Shown piece by piece: positions 22,059 through 32,507 of a stretch of 64,000 bases of DNA. The DNA lies in NCBI GenBank assembly GCA_032718475.1, contig JAUCBJ010005969.1, positions 1-64,000 of the forward strand, given 5' to 3'. The notes beneath the pieces are model-generated. The model did no database searches. It had not been told where the DNA came from and saw only the letters and a list, made by a program, of their open reading frames with translations. Every line of letters begins with the position of its first letter. Within the stretch, counting starts at the first letter, position 1. A program made the translations under genes and the position numbers. This DNA is from Nemertoderma westbladi (Eukaryota; Xenacoelomorpha; Nemertodermatida; Nemertodermatidae).

Positions 22059-22619
22059 AATTGCGACTAGCTACTGTAAACACACCTTAGCAGTAACATT
22101 CACCTACAAACGCACAAATTCCACACAACTGTCACCAATTGTACACATACAGGCCATTTGTCCGTTAGTCAGTGCCTTCCAGAATGTCACGTTATTACTG
22201 TGTATCCTTGGATACTAACAGTGTGCTATGTTCTCTATGCTATGCAATGGGACAAGCTTTCTATTGTTCTTTTAACTTGCTTCTAATTCTAGCGTGGGTG
22301 TTGCTATGGTGACATTATGGAATGCTAGCGGTAGAATTAGGGTAATTCTCATGCATACAGATCTGGGATGCTATTTAATAATAATTCTTTAATTGTCAAT
22401 ATCCTCTTTATGCATGATTTTATTAATTTTATCGGCTATTGACTATATGTTGGAGATTCTCGCACTCTAATACACTCAATAGGATGAATCTCCGCTCTCA
22501 TGATCTATTAATTAATGGAATTTTGGGAATGTTATAAATTGTACAAAATGACAATTTATGAAATTCATTTAAATATGAATTTAAATTTATTCCCGTGAAT
22601 TTTATTATTTGATGTTAAA

Positions 22620-22905
22620 ATTGACACAATTTGATTCCAGAGCAGGTCTGGGGACATAGGATCCTTAATTCTATGAAAATTGTCTTTTAAGAGTATCGGT
22701 AAGTGTTGCGATATCTTAATTGACTAGAAATTTTAAAGGATCTGAATTTTACAGATTTTAATAAATATTAAATTAAGATTTAAGATGGGCACCGATTTAT
22801 TCCAGAACTTGTCTGGGGACGTTAACCACTGATTCTAGAATTTGTCTTTCAAGTATATCGGTGGGTGCCGCGATATCTTAATCGACTAGAATTACAGATG
22901 GTCAA
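22620..22905. repeat. Diverged 165-bp tandem duplication inside the LTR element
   Basis: The stretch from ATTCCAG at 22634 recurs at 22799: GTCTGGGGAC, then TTGTCTTT, then GCGATATCTTAAT appear in the same order and spacing. The copies are about 80 percent alike by eye. They lie in the non-coding part between the gag-pro frame and the downstream frames. Confidence 0.7.
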
Positions 22906-23441
22906 AAAGTTTAACAGATTTATTTGCGTTTTACGCTACTGTTATAGGGACATCACGCTACTATATGTATTATTATATATGGTATGAGAGCAATATCGCA
23001 CGAAGCAATGTCAGTGTGAAGAGGCAAGTCGTTTCCAAGGTCTACCCAGAGCTTGGTTTAGCCGAGACACGAGGATCTGAACTTTGCATTCCTAATACTC
23101 TGCCTACCAATAATACTTAAGTATAGTAGGAGCTTTATTGTACTTTAATAAGTACGGACATTTCATCTTACTGTAGTCACGTATTTATAATATGATACGG
23201 ACAGTAAGGAAAGAGAAAAAATAATTATTTCTCGCCGTCGCACTAAATATATATTATAAGTAATTACGTACGTAATAAACACTAATATATTGCACTAATC
23301 TACTAAATAATCACTAAAAGAACATTCTACTAAATAAAATTAAAGAAAACGATTATAATAAAATTACATAATAATACATACATAAATATAAAATAAAAAC
23401 AAATATAAAATGATATAGTCACACGCCCACTCCATATGTTA

Positions 23442-26400
23442 TTACGTTATGGAGTCCCTAGATATTTGTCGGATTAGGGAAGTGGTCGTAGGAAGAGTAT
23501 CTTGCCTTCCATAGTTTCCGGACAGTTTTTGGTCTCTTTCCAGTAAACATAAACGACTAGCTGGGCGATTGAGTTGTTGTGTTACTTTCTCCGCTCCCTT
23601 GGCCTGTCTAAACTCCGCCGTGGTAAGATGAGGAGGCCATTCTTCTTCTTCTTTACTTAAGAAGTCGGATCCACCTAACCAGCCTGGAGTATCTATCAGT
23701 TCTTGAGGAGTTGCTCCTCTGGAAGCGATGTCGGCTGGATTAATCGTCCCAAGGCAATGTCTCCATTGATCTACATTGGAGTTAATATCGTCATTATCTG
23801 AGGAGTATGGTGTTCCCTCAGTTGGATCGTCCACATCACTGCTCTCCACTTCCCATTCCTTTACTTGGTATACCTGTTGTTGAGGTAATCTCTCTTTGAG
23901 AGTTCTACGGGAAGGGCCAGTAAAGTACCAACCTACTCTAGTTCTTACTGCATAGGTTTGTAATGGCTGCGGTTGAGCAGGCCGTTTCTCCAATGTCTCG
24001 AGCGCCTCATGCGCGTTTTGGCCGATGAGTATTTGCACTCCAGGATAATCTGTCTGGAATCGAGGTATCTTAAGATGTTGGATGCTCTCATCCTCGTCCC
24101 AATTATAAAGGTCTGCTTGGGTAGTAGCGAAGTTCTTTATAGCCACCATTTTTACCGACCTTATACCTTGTGCTCCTAATTTATCCTGGGGGGTGGACAA
24201 CACACCTACATAGTAGTCTGCCGTTAGGGTAGATTTCCAAACCTGCATAATTCCTGACATATTCAATTTAGTCCGGAATTTGGGTTGTCCAGCAAAGAAA
24301 TCTTCGGCTAGTTCTTGATCGATGAATGTTCCTGTGCTGCCGGAGTCAAGGAGGGCGTTCACTATGTAACTTTTGTTGGGACCATGAACTCTTACCTGCA
24401 CTACAGGAAATTCTCTGATTCCTACGTTGGAAGTTGGAGCTTTCCAAGATGGTTGTCTGGCAAAAGTAGTTGGGGGGAACTCATTGTCGGTGTCCTTTTC
24501 ATAAGTAAGTGCTCGATACACTGAGGTATTTATTAGGTAACAGGATTCGTTGGCGTCGGAGAATTCGTCAGTATAGAATCCTTCCATCTCAGACTCTTGA
24601 TCAGTGTCATTTACATCACTGAATTGGACATGTAGTTCGGGCTCACTTACCTGACTCGGGTTGTCTCGTTCGAACTCACTGTGTAACAAGATGTGATGTT
24701 TCGCGCCACACTTTGCACACTTTACGTCGGAGTAACAGGTTCGCCGTTGGTGTCCTGATCTGAGGCAATTATAGCATAACCGCTTATTCCACAGGACTGT
24801 ACGTCTGTCTACAAGGGATTTCTTTAGAAATTCAGCACACGCACTCAAACGGTGGGGCCCGTCGCACAGCGCACATTTTGGTTTGATGTTACTCACCTTA
24901 CCTTGGGTAACGTTATGCACTCTCGTTCTTTCTTCGGGCTTTCTTCCGTGAATTCTCTTAGGAGACATAGGAGGAGTTGTTGTTACCTGTTCTCTCCTGT
25001 CACTGGTTCGAGACTTGTATTTACTTACGTCTTTATAGGTCTTGTTGTCATAGTAAGATTTTGCTGTGTCTTTCCCGCTGTCCTCTTCTTGAGAAGCTTG
25101 GCTTTCGCCGTCGTCAGTATAACACACTGGTATTATCCTTCTCCTAGAAACGGGTTTCTCACTTACCTTATTTTCCGATGTTTTCTCTCTGGACTGCTTT
25201 ATGAGTTGTAATTTTACTTCACTATCTAAGAAGGACATGAGATCAGCCATGGTAGGGCTTCGTCGTTGCTGCTCATTCATATACAACACTTTCTTGTCCC
25301 AGCGTGTACATACTCCACCCTTTGGTAAAGTAGAGACTACTGCTCCAATAACCATGGAACTCTGATATTCATGAGACTTACCCAACCAGTCCAATTGTCT
25401 ACAGATCTCCTGAATCTCATCGGAAAACTCTATAATCCCGCTACTAAGGAAGTTTCGGGGGGCTACTAATTTTGCATACAAATACTTAGCTATGTTATCC
25501 TTGTTACCATACCTGATGTTTAATGTATCCCAAACTTGTCTTAATCCTTCTGGATGTCCAATGAACTTTAACGCCATTAACTTGGGAGGTCCTTCCAAGC
25601 ACTTGATGAGGAACCTAAGTTTCTCACCGTTAGATAGTACAGAGTTCTGTATGCTGTCTTTGTAATATTCATTGAAAGGTAACCGTTTCATCTCATCTCC
25701 ATTGAATTTGACGATCTCTCCCACTTTGACCGCTTGGCGGGCTTCTGTTCTAGCCATCTGACGCGTAAAGCTTTCTTGGGCCATCGTGTTATTTAATATC
25801 GAATTATCGGTATATAAATTTCTCGGATCATTATCAGGTCTATAGGGAATATCATTAACAACAGGTTTATAATCACCCTTAATAGGGTTTGCTATAGGAG
25901 TTTCTACTTCACTAGCAGTATAGATGCGTGTAGGCTCCACACCTTGCGCATGTAATACTTCAGACCTAACAGGTTGACACAATGTTACTGGGGGTATTGG
26001 TATACCCTTTTGTATATTGACTAATTTGTCGCGTTCCAGCGCGATACTTTGCTGCACTTCTTGCAATTCTGCCCTACCTTCCCTTACTGTTCCCTTAAGT
26101 TGGTAGACAGTCTCCTGCATCTGTCCGAGCAGGAGATTCATCCCCCGTCGTCCCTCCTCTACCCACTCGACCGCCGAAGCGGGAGTCGCCAACATTGTAG
26201 TGGGCCGACGCGGGACGACGGGAGACAAATCTTTGATTTCTCTCTCAGTGTCCAGAACAGGGATATTCGCATGGACTGTTCTACCGGGTACAGGCAGTGT
26301 AGTACTGTGTAACGGGAATTTAGAGTTAAGCTCTGGAAGTACAGGGGTCTCTAGCACAGAAGTGGCTTTGGGAACGACAGGCCCAATTATTTCAGGCTCA

Positions 26401-27512
26401 TCAACTATGGTAGGGAGTCTTTTGACCTTAATAATTTGGTCTGTGGGTTCTGTACTACCTAAGTCTGTGCTAGCTAGTTGTCTTCTAACCGCTGGGGGCA
26501 AATCAGGCAATTTGTGACGGTGAGATGTTTTTCTACGCCTGCTTAGACGAGATCTATTTCCTCCGCCTTCAGGATCGGTGGTCTTGCCTTCCTCCGATGA
26601 TGTGTATCCTTGGCGTTTGGGAGTAGATCGACTCATCATCTGCATTTGACTAGCAGTTAACTGTTTATTTATGCAGTCTTGCGTCTCTTGCAGATTTTCC
26701 AACTCCAGTTGGGTAGTCTCCTCAGACGCTCTCCGTTCTGCTTCTGCCACTGCCTTTGCCGCCATTGCCATTGCCGCTGCCGCCTTTCTTTCCACTTCTG
26801 CCATTGCCATTGCCGCTGCCTTTAGGTCCTCTATCCGTTTTTTCTTTACTTGTTCTTCTTGGACTCTAACGAGGCAGAGTTTTTCATCAAATTTAGCTTG
26901 GTTTGCAGCTAACATTTCCGCATCGATTGCGTCCAACACAAGCTTGGTTCCTTCACTATTAGGGCGAAGTCCAGACAGTCGTCTCCTCAACTCTTCGTCT
27001 CCTAGGAATCGCTGATAGTCTGACAGATAGATGTCAATGGCGTCTCTAGTTCGCGGTTTCTCTGCTGCTGTTAATTCGCTTTCCACTTCGCTTTCCACTT
27101 GAGAAGAAGTGGCGTTGGTTGATTCTTCATAGGTTGGCCGCTCATAATAAACCGTATCCGCCATCTTCGCTCCGCGTTCGGGCGTCCGCTCAGCAGTATC
27201 CGAACTACTGGAACTATCGGGCCGCTGAGAACTAGGTTCTAGGCTAGGATGTTGCTGCTGTTTGACAGCTGCTTCTTGATCCCGCTTGACTTGGGCCCGA
27301 GTACCGATGATAGACCTACGTTGTTCTACTAGCCTAGGGTCTGACACTACTACTGTAGGGATGGCCTTTTTTACAATAGTAGGTGACTTAGACTTGGGTC
27401 TAGGATGTTCTATACTTGGATCTGGGTCACTGATCTTTTTAAGGCACTGTCTAACAGTCATTCTAACACTTTCTAAGAGACTATCCGACAGTGATTGGGT
27501 TGTGTCTGACAT
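23442..27512 (-). CDS. BEL/Pao Gag-protease polyprotein with internal pol deletion
   Basis: 1356 residues. A charged, Ala-rich coiled-coil-like N-terminal half leads to the Gag core near residue 600 (KFNGDEMKRLPF, as in DUF1759). Zinc-binding motifs follow near 895-950 (CALCDGPHRLSAC, CYNCLRSGHQRRTC). An aspartic protease site LLDSGSTGTFI lies near 1052 (24323-24358). The typical post-protease VGWYFTGP is at about 23920. Within some 50 codons the frame reaches WRHCLGTINPADIASRG, which in this family marks the end of RNase H. The reverse transcriptase and most of RNase H, usually several hundred residues, are therefore missing without a frame break. The frame stops soon after and no integrase follows. 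ATG at 27512 is the first in frame. Confidence 0.88.
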   Translation of the reverse strand: MSDTTQSLSDSLLESVRMTVRQCLKKISDPDPSIEHPRPKSKSPTIVKKAIPTVVVSDPRLVEQRRSIIGTRAQVKRDQEAAVKQQQHPSLEPSSQRPDSSSSSDTAERTPERGAKMADTVYYERPTYEESTNATSSQVESEVESELTAAEKPRTRDAIDIYLSDYQRFLGDEELRRRLSGLRPNSEGTKLVLDAIDAEMLAANQAKFDEKLCLVRVQEEQVKKKRIEDLKAAAMAMAEVERKAAAAMAMAAKAVAEAERRASEETTQLELENLQETQDCINKQLTASQMQMMSRSTPKRQGYTSSEEGKTTDPEGGGNRSRLSRRRKTSHRHKLPDLPPAVRRQLASTDLGSTEPTDQIIKVKRLPTIVDEPEIIGPVVPKATSVLETPVLPELNSKFPLHSTTLPVPGRTVHANIPVLDTEREIKDLSPVVPRRPTTMLATPASAVEWVEEGRRGMNLLLGQMQETVYQLKGTVREGRAELQEVQQSIALERDKLVNIQKGIPIPPVTLCQPVRSEVLHAQGVEPTRIYTASEVETPIANPIKGDYKPVVNDIPYRPDNDPRNLYTDNSILNNTMAQESFTRQMARTEARQAVKVGEIVKFNGDEMKRLPFNEYYKDSIQNSVLSNGEKLRFLIKCLEGPPKLMALKFIGHPEGLRQVWDTLNIRYGNKDNIAKYLYAKLVAPRNFLSSGIIEFSDEIQEICRQLDWLGKSHEYQSSMVIGAVVSTLPKGGVCTRWDKKVLYMNEQQRRSPTMADLMSFLDSEVKLQLIKQSREKTSENKVSEKPVSRRRIIPVCYTDDGESQASQEEDSGKDTAKSYYDNKTYKDVSKYKSRTSDRREQVTTTPPMSPKRIHGRKPEERTRVHNVTQGKVSNIKPKCALCDGPHRLSACAEFLKKSLVDRRTVLWNKRLCYNCLRSGHQRRTCYSDVKCAKCGAKHHILLHSEFERDNPSQVSEPELHVQFSDVNDTDQESEMEGFYTDEFSDANESCYLINTSVYRALTYEKDTDNEFPPTTFARQPSWKAPTSNVGIREFPVVQVRVHGPNKSYIVNALLDSGSTGTFIDQELAEDFFAGQPKFRTKLNMSGIMQVWKSTLTADYYVGVLSTPQDKLGAQGIRSVKMVAIKNFATTQADLYNWDEDESIQHLKIPRFQTDYPGVQILIGQNAHEALETLEKRPAQPQPLQTYAVRTRVGWYFTGPSRRTLKERLPQQQVYQVKEWEVESSDVDDPTEGTPYSSDNDDINSNVDQWRHCLGTINPADIASRGATPQELIDTPGWLGGSDFLSKEEEEWPPHLTTAEFRQAKGAEKVTQQLNRPASRLCLLERDQKLSGNYGRQDTLPTTTSLIRQISRDSIT

Positions 27513-29490
27513 GTTTGTTTATACAATTGAATGCCTACTGCTATGATTACAGCTAAAGCAAGTCTAGCAATTCAGTATCACTGTTAGCCTAGTAATTAAT
27601 TACCGATACTGCTACTCAGTGTAGCGTGATATATATATAATATATTAGAATACCGGTATGCTTATAGTATATATATAAGTATTATTACAGACTAGATTTG
27701 TCACAGAGTACCGGTATATAATTTTAGCACAAATATATATAAATATATAATAGGCCTATCGTGAATACCGGTATGCAGCTTACACTTATAGTATATATAA
27801 GTATAATTATGAACTAGAATTAATTACAGAATACCTGTATGATTTCAGCACAAATTTATAGAAATAAATATAATAAGCCTATGGTAAATACCGGTATGTC
27901 AATTATTTTAGAATAATTGAATTTCTGAATATTTTAGGGTTACTTGGTTACTTTAACTTACTTTATTACCGTTATTTAAGCAGTAGTCCAACTGATATTG
28001 AGACCTAGTTGTTGTATGGCAGGCCTACTATTTATAAATCGTTTGAGTTGATTTATAATATTTATATACCCGTTTAAAAGGGTTTTGTCAATATTTGAAA
28101 TAAATGTTATTATTTCTGGGGGAGTCACTACACAGAAGCTGTACGCTCTCAGTGAAGTGCTACCTATGGGACACTAAAACAGATAATTATAATTTACCTA
28201 AGTTACTTAATACTACAAATTACTTACGATACGGGTGAGATTAAATCTCTAATTAAACACAACAAAATATTACGTACGAAATTTTAGGGTAATTTTACAG
28301 GAAGTCTACAAACCAGCCTAACAAAGGGTTAGAATTCTGGTTATTACAACGGACAGGATACTATGGTATTTGAAAATAATAAGTAGTAGTAAATATATTG
28401 CACTGTCCAGATAGGAAAATACCACCGCCTGACGACCTATAGCCGTATCGCTATAGGTACTACGTTATGTATCACGGAGTGTTCCTACCTGGAAGTTAAT
28501 TACCGCGGTCTACCAGAACCAACGTGCCTATTAACCACTTTACAACACAAATATACTGCCCACACACTAATTACCTTCGGAAAGCACTGTACACTAAACC
28601 CTAAATTAGGTACAAGTACTGGTACAACAAATAATCAGTAGTTAAATATACTTGAACAGTTAAAAGAACCACATCATCTGCTGGAGTGACCGAAGCACAA
28701 AGTCACCAGTCTTTTCCTACGCCAAGCAGCCCGTGTAGTACCGGGGTTAATTTAACTATAACGGTATGTGTAACAAACACAATTACTGTAGGAATAAACT
28801 TGGGGACATGAATGTTGCGAATAATCGCATAAACTCTGAATAATAAATATTACGCTACCCGTACAGAATACTCAAACAAAATACAAACCAAACGCTGGCA
28901 GACTACCACCAAGCCCAAATAAACTACAGTATGTGCAGATTCCAAAATGGTTAGTTAGTATGCGTTCTAACACGGTAGTACGACTTATTCTTTAAGAGGG
29001 GATTGACCTTACAGCTATGGCTGCCCCAACTTACTAACTGGCACTCTATCGGACAAACTCTACACACGCAGTAATCTCTCCAAACCCAACAACAATCCGA
29101 CAACAGTCTGGCCTACAATTATCTGAACAATCTGAGCAGACTTACACGTCTTCAGCTCTATATTAACTTACTAGGAAATAAAACTGACAGAAATAGACCT
29201 AAGTGAAATCCCAATAAAAACCAGGCGTCCCCGATTTAATATCGAGACCTACCGGTATACAATAATCAAAATCGAATAATACTAATGTACTTATACTGGA
29301 AGTACCGGTTAGGACAGTTGGGCCTACGGACCTACAGAAGTACCGGTTCTGACAGTTGGACCTACGGACCTACAGCAGTACCGGTTCTGGCAGTTGGGCC
29401 TACGGACCTACGACAGTACCGGTTCAGGTTTACCGGTCGACCGGTACTTTCAACTTTATTGCTTACTGCAATAAAGACAATAACTGTTAT
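27513..29490 (-). other. Long untranslated leader of the first LTR element
   Basis: Nearly 2 kb between the 5' LTR and the gag start. It is AT-rich with many ACCGGTAT motifs and no long frame. The bases next to the LTR do not match a tRNA primer site I can recognise. Confidence 0.5.
29302..29428. repeat. 38-bp tandem repeat, 3.3 copies
   Basis: Units start at 29302, 29340 and 29378 with GTACCGGTT and contain CAGTTGG.CCTACGGACCTAC. Located in the leader, close to the 5' LTR. Confidence 0.9.
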
Positions 29491-30752
29491 TGTACGCGCT
29501 TTTGAAGACCTTTAGCAGTTTAACCTGCCAAAATTTATATGTCTTTTGGTTTATAAATATACTTTAGAAGTTGACAAATATTTAATACCAATAAATACAA
29601 CATTAGCAGAAGCCAGCCTAGTGCGCGTCCATTCACCCGCTGGATATACCCGGGGGGCTGGATTCTGAGGGCTTAGATTATTATTGCAGTGTAAGCTTAC
29701 TGTATTATTCGATTGATCGTTAATAAATAATTTCTGACTAATATTATTCACTTTCTGGAAATATTAACAGTTCCTTTAGGACGTGGCGCTCTATCTAAGT
29801 AAACAGAGATATGACTTATACTAATCACAACGGTAAGTCGGTAAGGCTTATGATTCACGTATGAGGCGCATTCTTTAGGAAATGCTTAGTTATCAGCCAC
29901 AATCATGCACACTACCGGTAACACACAATACTGACCACTAATTTGCCGACCGTCAATGATTTTTATCATATATAAAGAGAACAGCAACGGACCAATGTAG
30001 TGCTTATCAAATAGCATTAAATTCACTACATACACAATAATATAAGTCGCAATCGCTATTTATAACCCGTCTCTCTAACCTGTAGTGTATCAAGAAAATT
30101 GGGAAATTTGGGTTCTTTATAAATGTTCTCCAAATAATATTCAACCAACTAATACAAAATATGACAACAGTAAAACATTAAGACGGTAGGTCAAGATATG
30201 ATATGACATGTTATGATATGTGATATATGATATGGACTGATAACAGTTATACGCTCTATAATTTAAGCCTACTAATGTTTCTTCTAAAGTATGAAAACGA
30301 GTTGACTCTAGAGCCGGTGTTCCTGGCCTAGATAGCAACAACACAACAGTATGACATTAACAGTAAGACTGAACACTCCTACTGTAGTATGATCGGCCGA
30401 AAAGCTCCACATCGACAGAAAAAATCGCTCTGATTGGCTTAAGCTAAACAAAGAACCATGTGTCCAATGGCTGTTTCCATGTCAGCAACCAGCTGTTAGA
30501 TGTCGTAATATGAATCATCACGGCTAAGCTGTGTAAGGTATTTGGTACATTGCGGGTTTTTTGCCTTACCATGTCCGCCAAAACACGTATATAGAGGAAT
30601 GACTTTTATGTCCGTTAAAACACCTATAACGGTACCTTGCGGGCGAGGGGAATATATATATAGTTAGAGAGCCTTTTAGAGTATTCCAGCGCCTGGGGGG
30701 AGACTGGATTGCGAAGCAAAAGGGCCAGTTATATCCCACAGAAGCTTTTACA
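29491..30752 (-). repeat. 5' LTR of the first BEL-type element (1262 bp)
   Basis: Partner of 19030-20286; its extra five bases are one small insertion near 30380. In minus-strand orientation this copy lies upstream of the gag frame and would hold the promoter. The following ATTAT is the target duplication. Confidence 0.93.
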
Positions 30753-30762
30753 ATTATATAAT

Positions 30763-31201
30763 TAGTTGAATAAATACAAATAGATAAGGGTCTTCTCCAA
30801 CGGTAAAAAATAATTGAATTAATTTAAGTCGATTTGTAATTCCTTAGTGTAAATAGTTAGAAATTGTTAAACCACCGATTTATAATAGTGTAAATAGATA
30901 TAAATTTTTTATATCTCCATATTTTTATGATTTTTCGCTATACCCGTCTAATAATATATGCAATTATATAGTACCACCTATTTTGTGCTCGCCCCACTAT
31001 GTGCCTTATCCTAATACATACTTTAGAGGTACCGGTAACTTTGTTATTTGCTGTTGTGCAGTGTGGTTTTACAGTTCGGTTTAGTGTTTCAGTTATTTAT
31101 ATAGAGTCTGAAGAAAGGCCTAGGCCAGAAAGTACTCACTTAAATTAATTCAATTATTTTTTACCGTTGGGGAAGACCCTTATATATTTGTATTTATTTA
31201 A
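30763..31201. mobile_element. Long-TIR element (MITE or fold-back)
   Basis: About 63 bases at 30763-30826 return inverted at 31139-31201 with roughly three mismatches (core AAGGGTCTTC.CCAACGG). The 310-base middle has no coding frame. It lies immediately next to the LTR element, sharing AATTATATAATTAG in its left flank with 31250-31263. Confidence 0.7.
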
Positions 31202-31406
31202 CTTATGATGGACCCCCCTAACAGCAGCATGTCGCTTTGTTTCAAGATTTAATTATATAATTAGAAATTTCTCCTTGCTCTATACAATTTACACAAGGAG
31301 AATGATGGCCAATAACGTGATGGGGTGAATGTGAAATCTGATTTACGGTAGAGACCATTGTAATCAAGTTATTTCTGAGTATAATTATTATTACATAGAC
31401 CCTACA

Positions 31407-31459
31407 GTTAGATTCTTGGAAATTATCTGTAGGCTACAGATAATTTCCAAGAATCTAAC
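31407..31459. repeat. Perfect inverted repeat, 26-bp arms, one-base centre
   Basis: Left arm 31407-31432 (GTTAGATTCTTGG...) and right arm 31434-31459 are exact reverse complements. The near-absent loop argues against a microRNA precursor. It may be a collapsed fold-back element or template-switch product. Confidence 0.9.
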
Positions 31460-32083
31460 CTTTTTTGGTTAGGTGATTATTGATTTCGTTGATTAATGTT
31501 TGCTTTAGCCATTCACGGACGACATTGCCTTTGTTTTCGGCCAATCCTGGTCGCAATTAGATAGATAGGGAAGAGGACAGTAGTGGCAGAGTTAGTTTTC
31601 AGCAAAGCAATTGGCGCAGAGTTCACGATTGGAGTACCTATACTAGTATTCCTATAAGAGCTGTCTTTCTTGCCATCCCTGTCCAGACAAGATTCGCAGT
31701 GCCAACATTTTTCCAAGAACGAGTTCTGCATCAATTTTTGACGGGCGATTTGTTTATAAACGGACGGTCAGTCAGGTCGGTTTTGGTTATTTTGTTTTGT
31801 TATTTTTCATAAAGTTAGTACAAGGAGCACTTTTTATCCTCACGGATAATAAAGTCCCCCTTTCCCGGATCCCAATATTTTGATACCGAGGTCTTTTAAT
31901 GCTTTCACCGGTCAGTTGGATAGTTCCCCTGTCGGAAGAGTTTACTTTGTATATTCACATCACTGCCCTACCTGGTACAAATATAGGCTGGAATATTTAC
32001 TTAATAACTTACTTAACAAAACCGATTCGTCCGTGACCCGTTTAAAACTGCATAGAATACCACGTTGCAGATCCGGAAAAGGT
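31460..32083. other. Intronic sequence without recognised features
   Basis: Small open frames are present on both strands but none has recognisable content. Confidence 0.3.
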
Positions 32084-32507
32084 TTTTACTTGGAATAGTA
32101 CTAGCAGCGATAGGCTGCGCAAAAATCCTATTACAACGGCCGAAGAGCAAGAATTAACTTAAAAAATAGTTAGCGCAAGTTGAATTATTTTACACATCAA
32201 ACGATTGAACACACGACGGTCGATGGCCTACTGACGTTATGGGGAATCCAAGTTTACAGTGAGAGTTTGTGGAATGTACAAATAGACCAACATTGGACGC
32301 TGCTTTTTCTAGACTGCTGAGGAGTCTTTGCGCTCTACCCAATGTTAATGTGATAAAGAATTTCCTGATCATTGCGGACCTTTTTCGTGGAATGATAAAC
32401 AACTAAAATGTGTGTTGCCTTTGGCCCCTAAATACTTTTTCTTATATAAAGTACAGCCCCACACACCCAGAACGAGAAAAAATATTGCCCTTGATGGTCA
32501 CTTTTGG
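32084..32507 (-). repeat. Segment duplicated with the satellite; contains an RT relic (copy 1)
   Basis: Repeats at 35328-35756 with an offset of about 3248 bases and few differences. On the minus strand the middle (about 32265-32340) codes for AQRLLSSLEKAASNVGLF, close to the post-FADD region of the LINE at 60244-62200, so a non-LTR reverse-transcriptase scrap is carried within the duplicated unit. Confidence 0.7.

Larger units (their letters stand above)
19030..30752 (-). mobile_element. BEL/Pao-type LTR retrotransposon lacking reverse transcriptase and integrase
   Basis: Two direct LTRs bound an internal region of 9.2 kb whose open frames are all on the minus strand. The element starts with TG and ends with CA and is flanked by ATTAT on both sides (19025-19029 and 30753-30757). 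The main frame (23442-27512) carries Gag, zinc knuckles, protease and a stub of the RNase H end, but no reverse transcriptase. A second coding region (20313-21816) is not recognised. LTR near-identity indicates recent insertion. Movement would need enzymes supplied by another element. Confidence 0.9.

Noticed and set aside
31407-31459. microRNA precursor
   Set aside because: A single-base centre leaves no terminal loop, and pairing is perfect, unlike an animal pre-miRNA.
31513-31734. Minus-strand 73-residue frame
   Set aside because: No recognisable content or supporting signal; size expected by chance.
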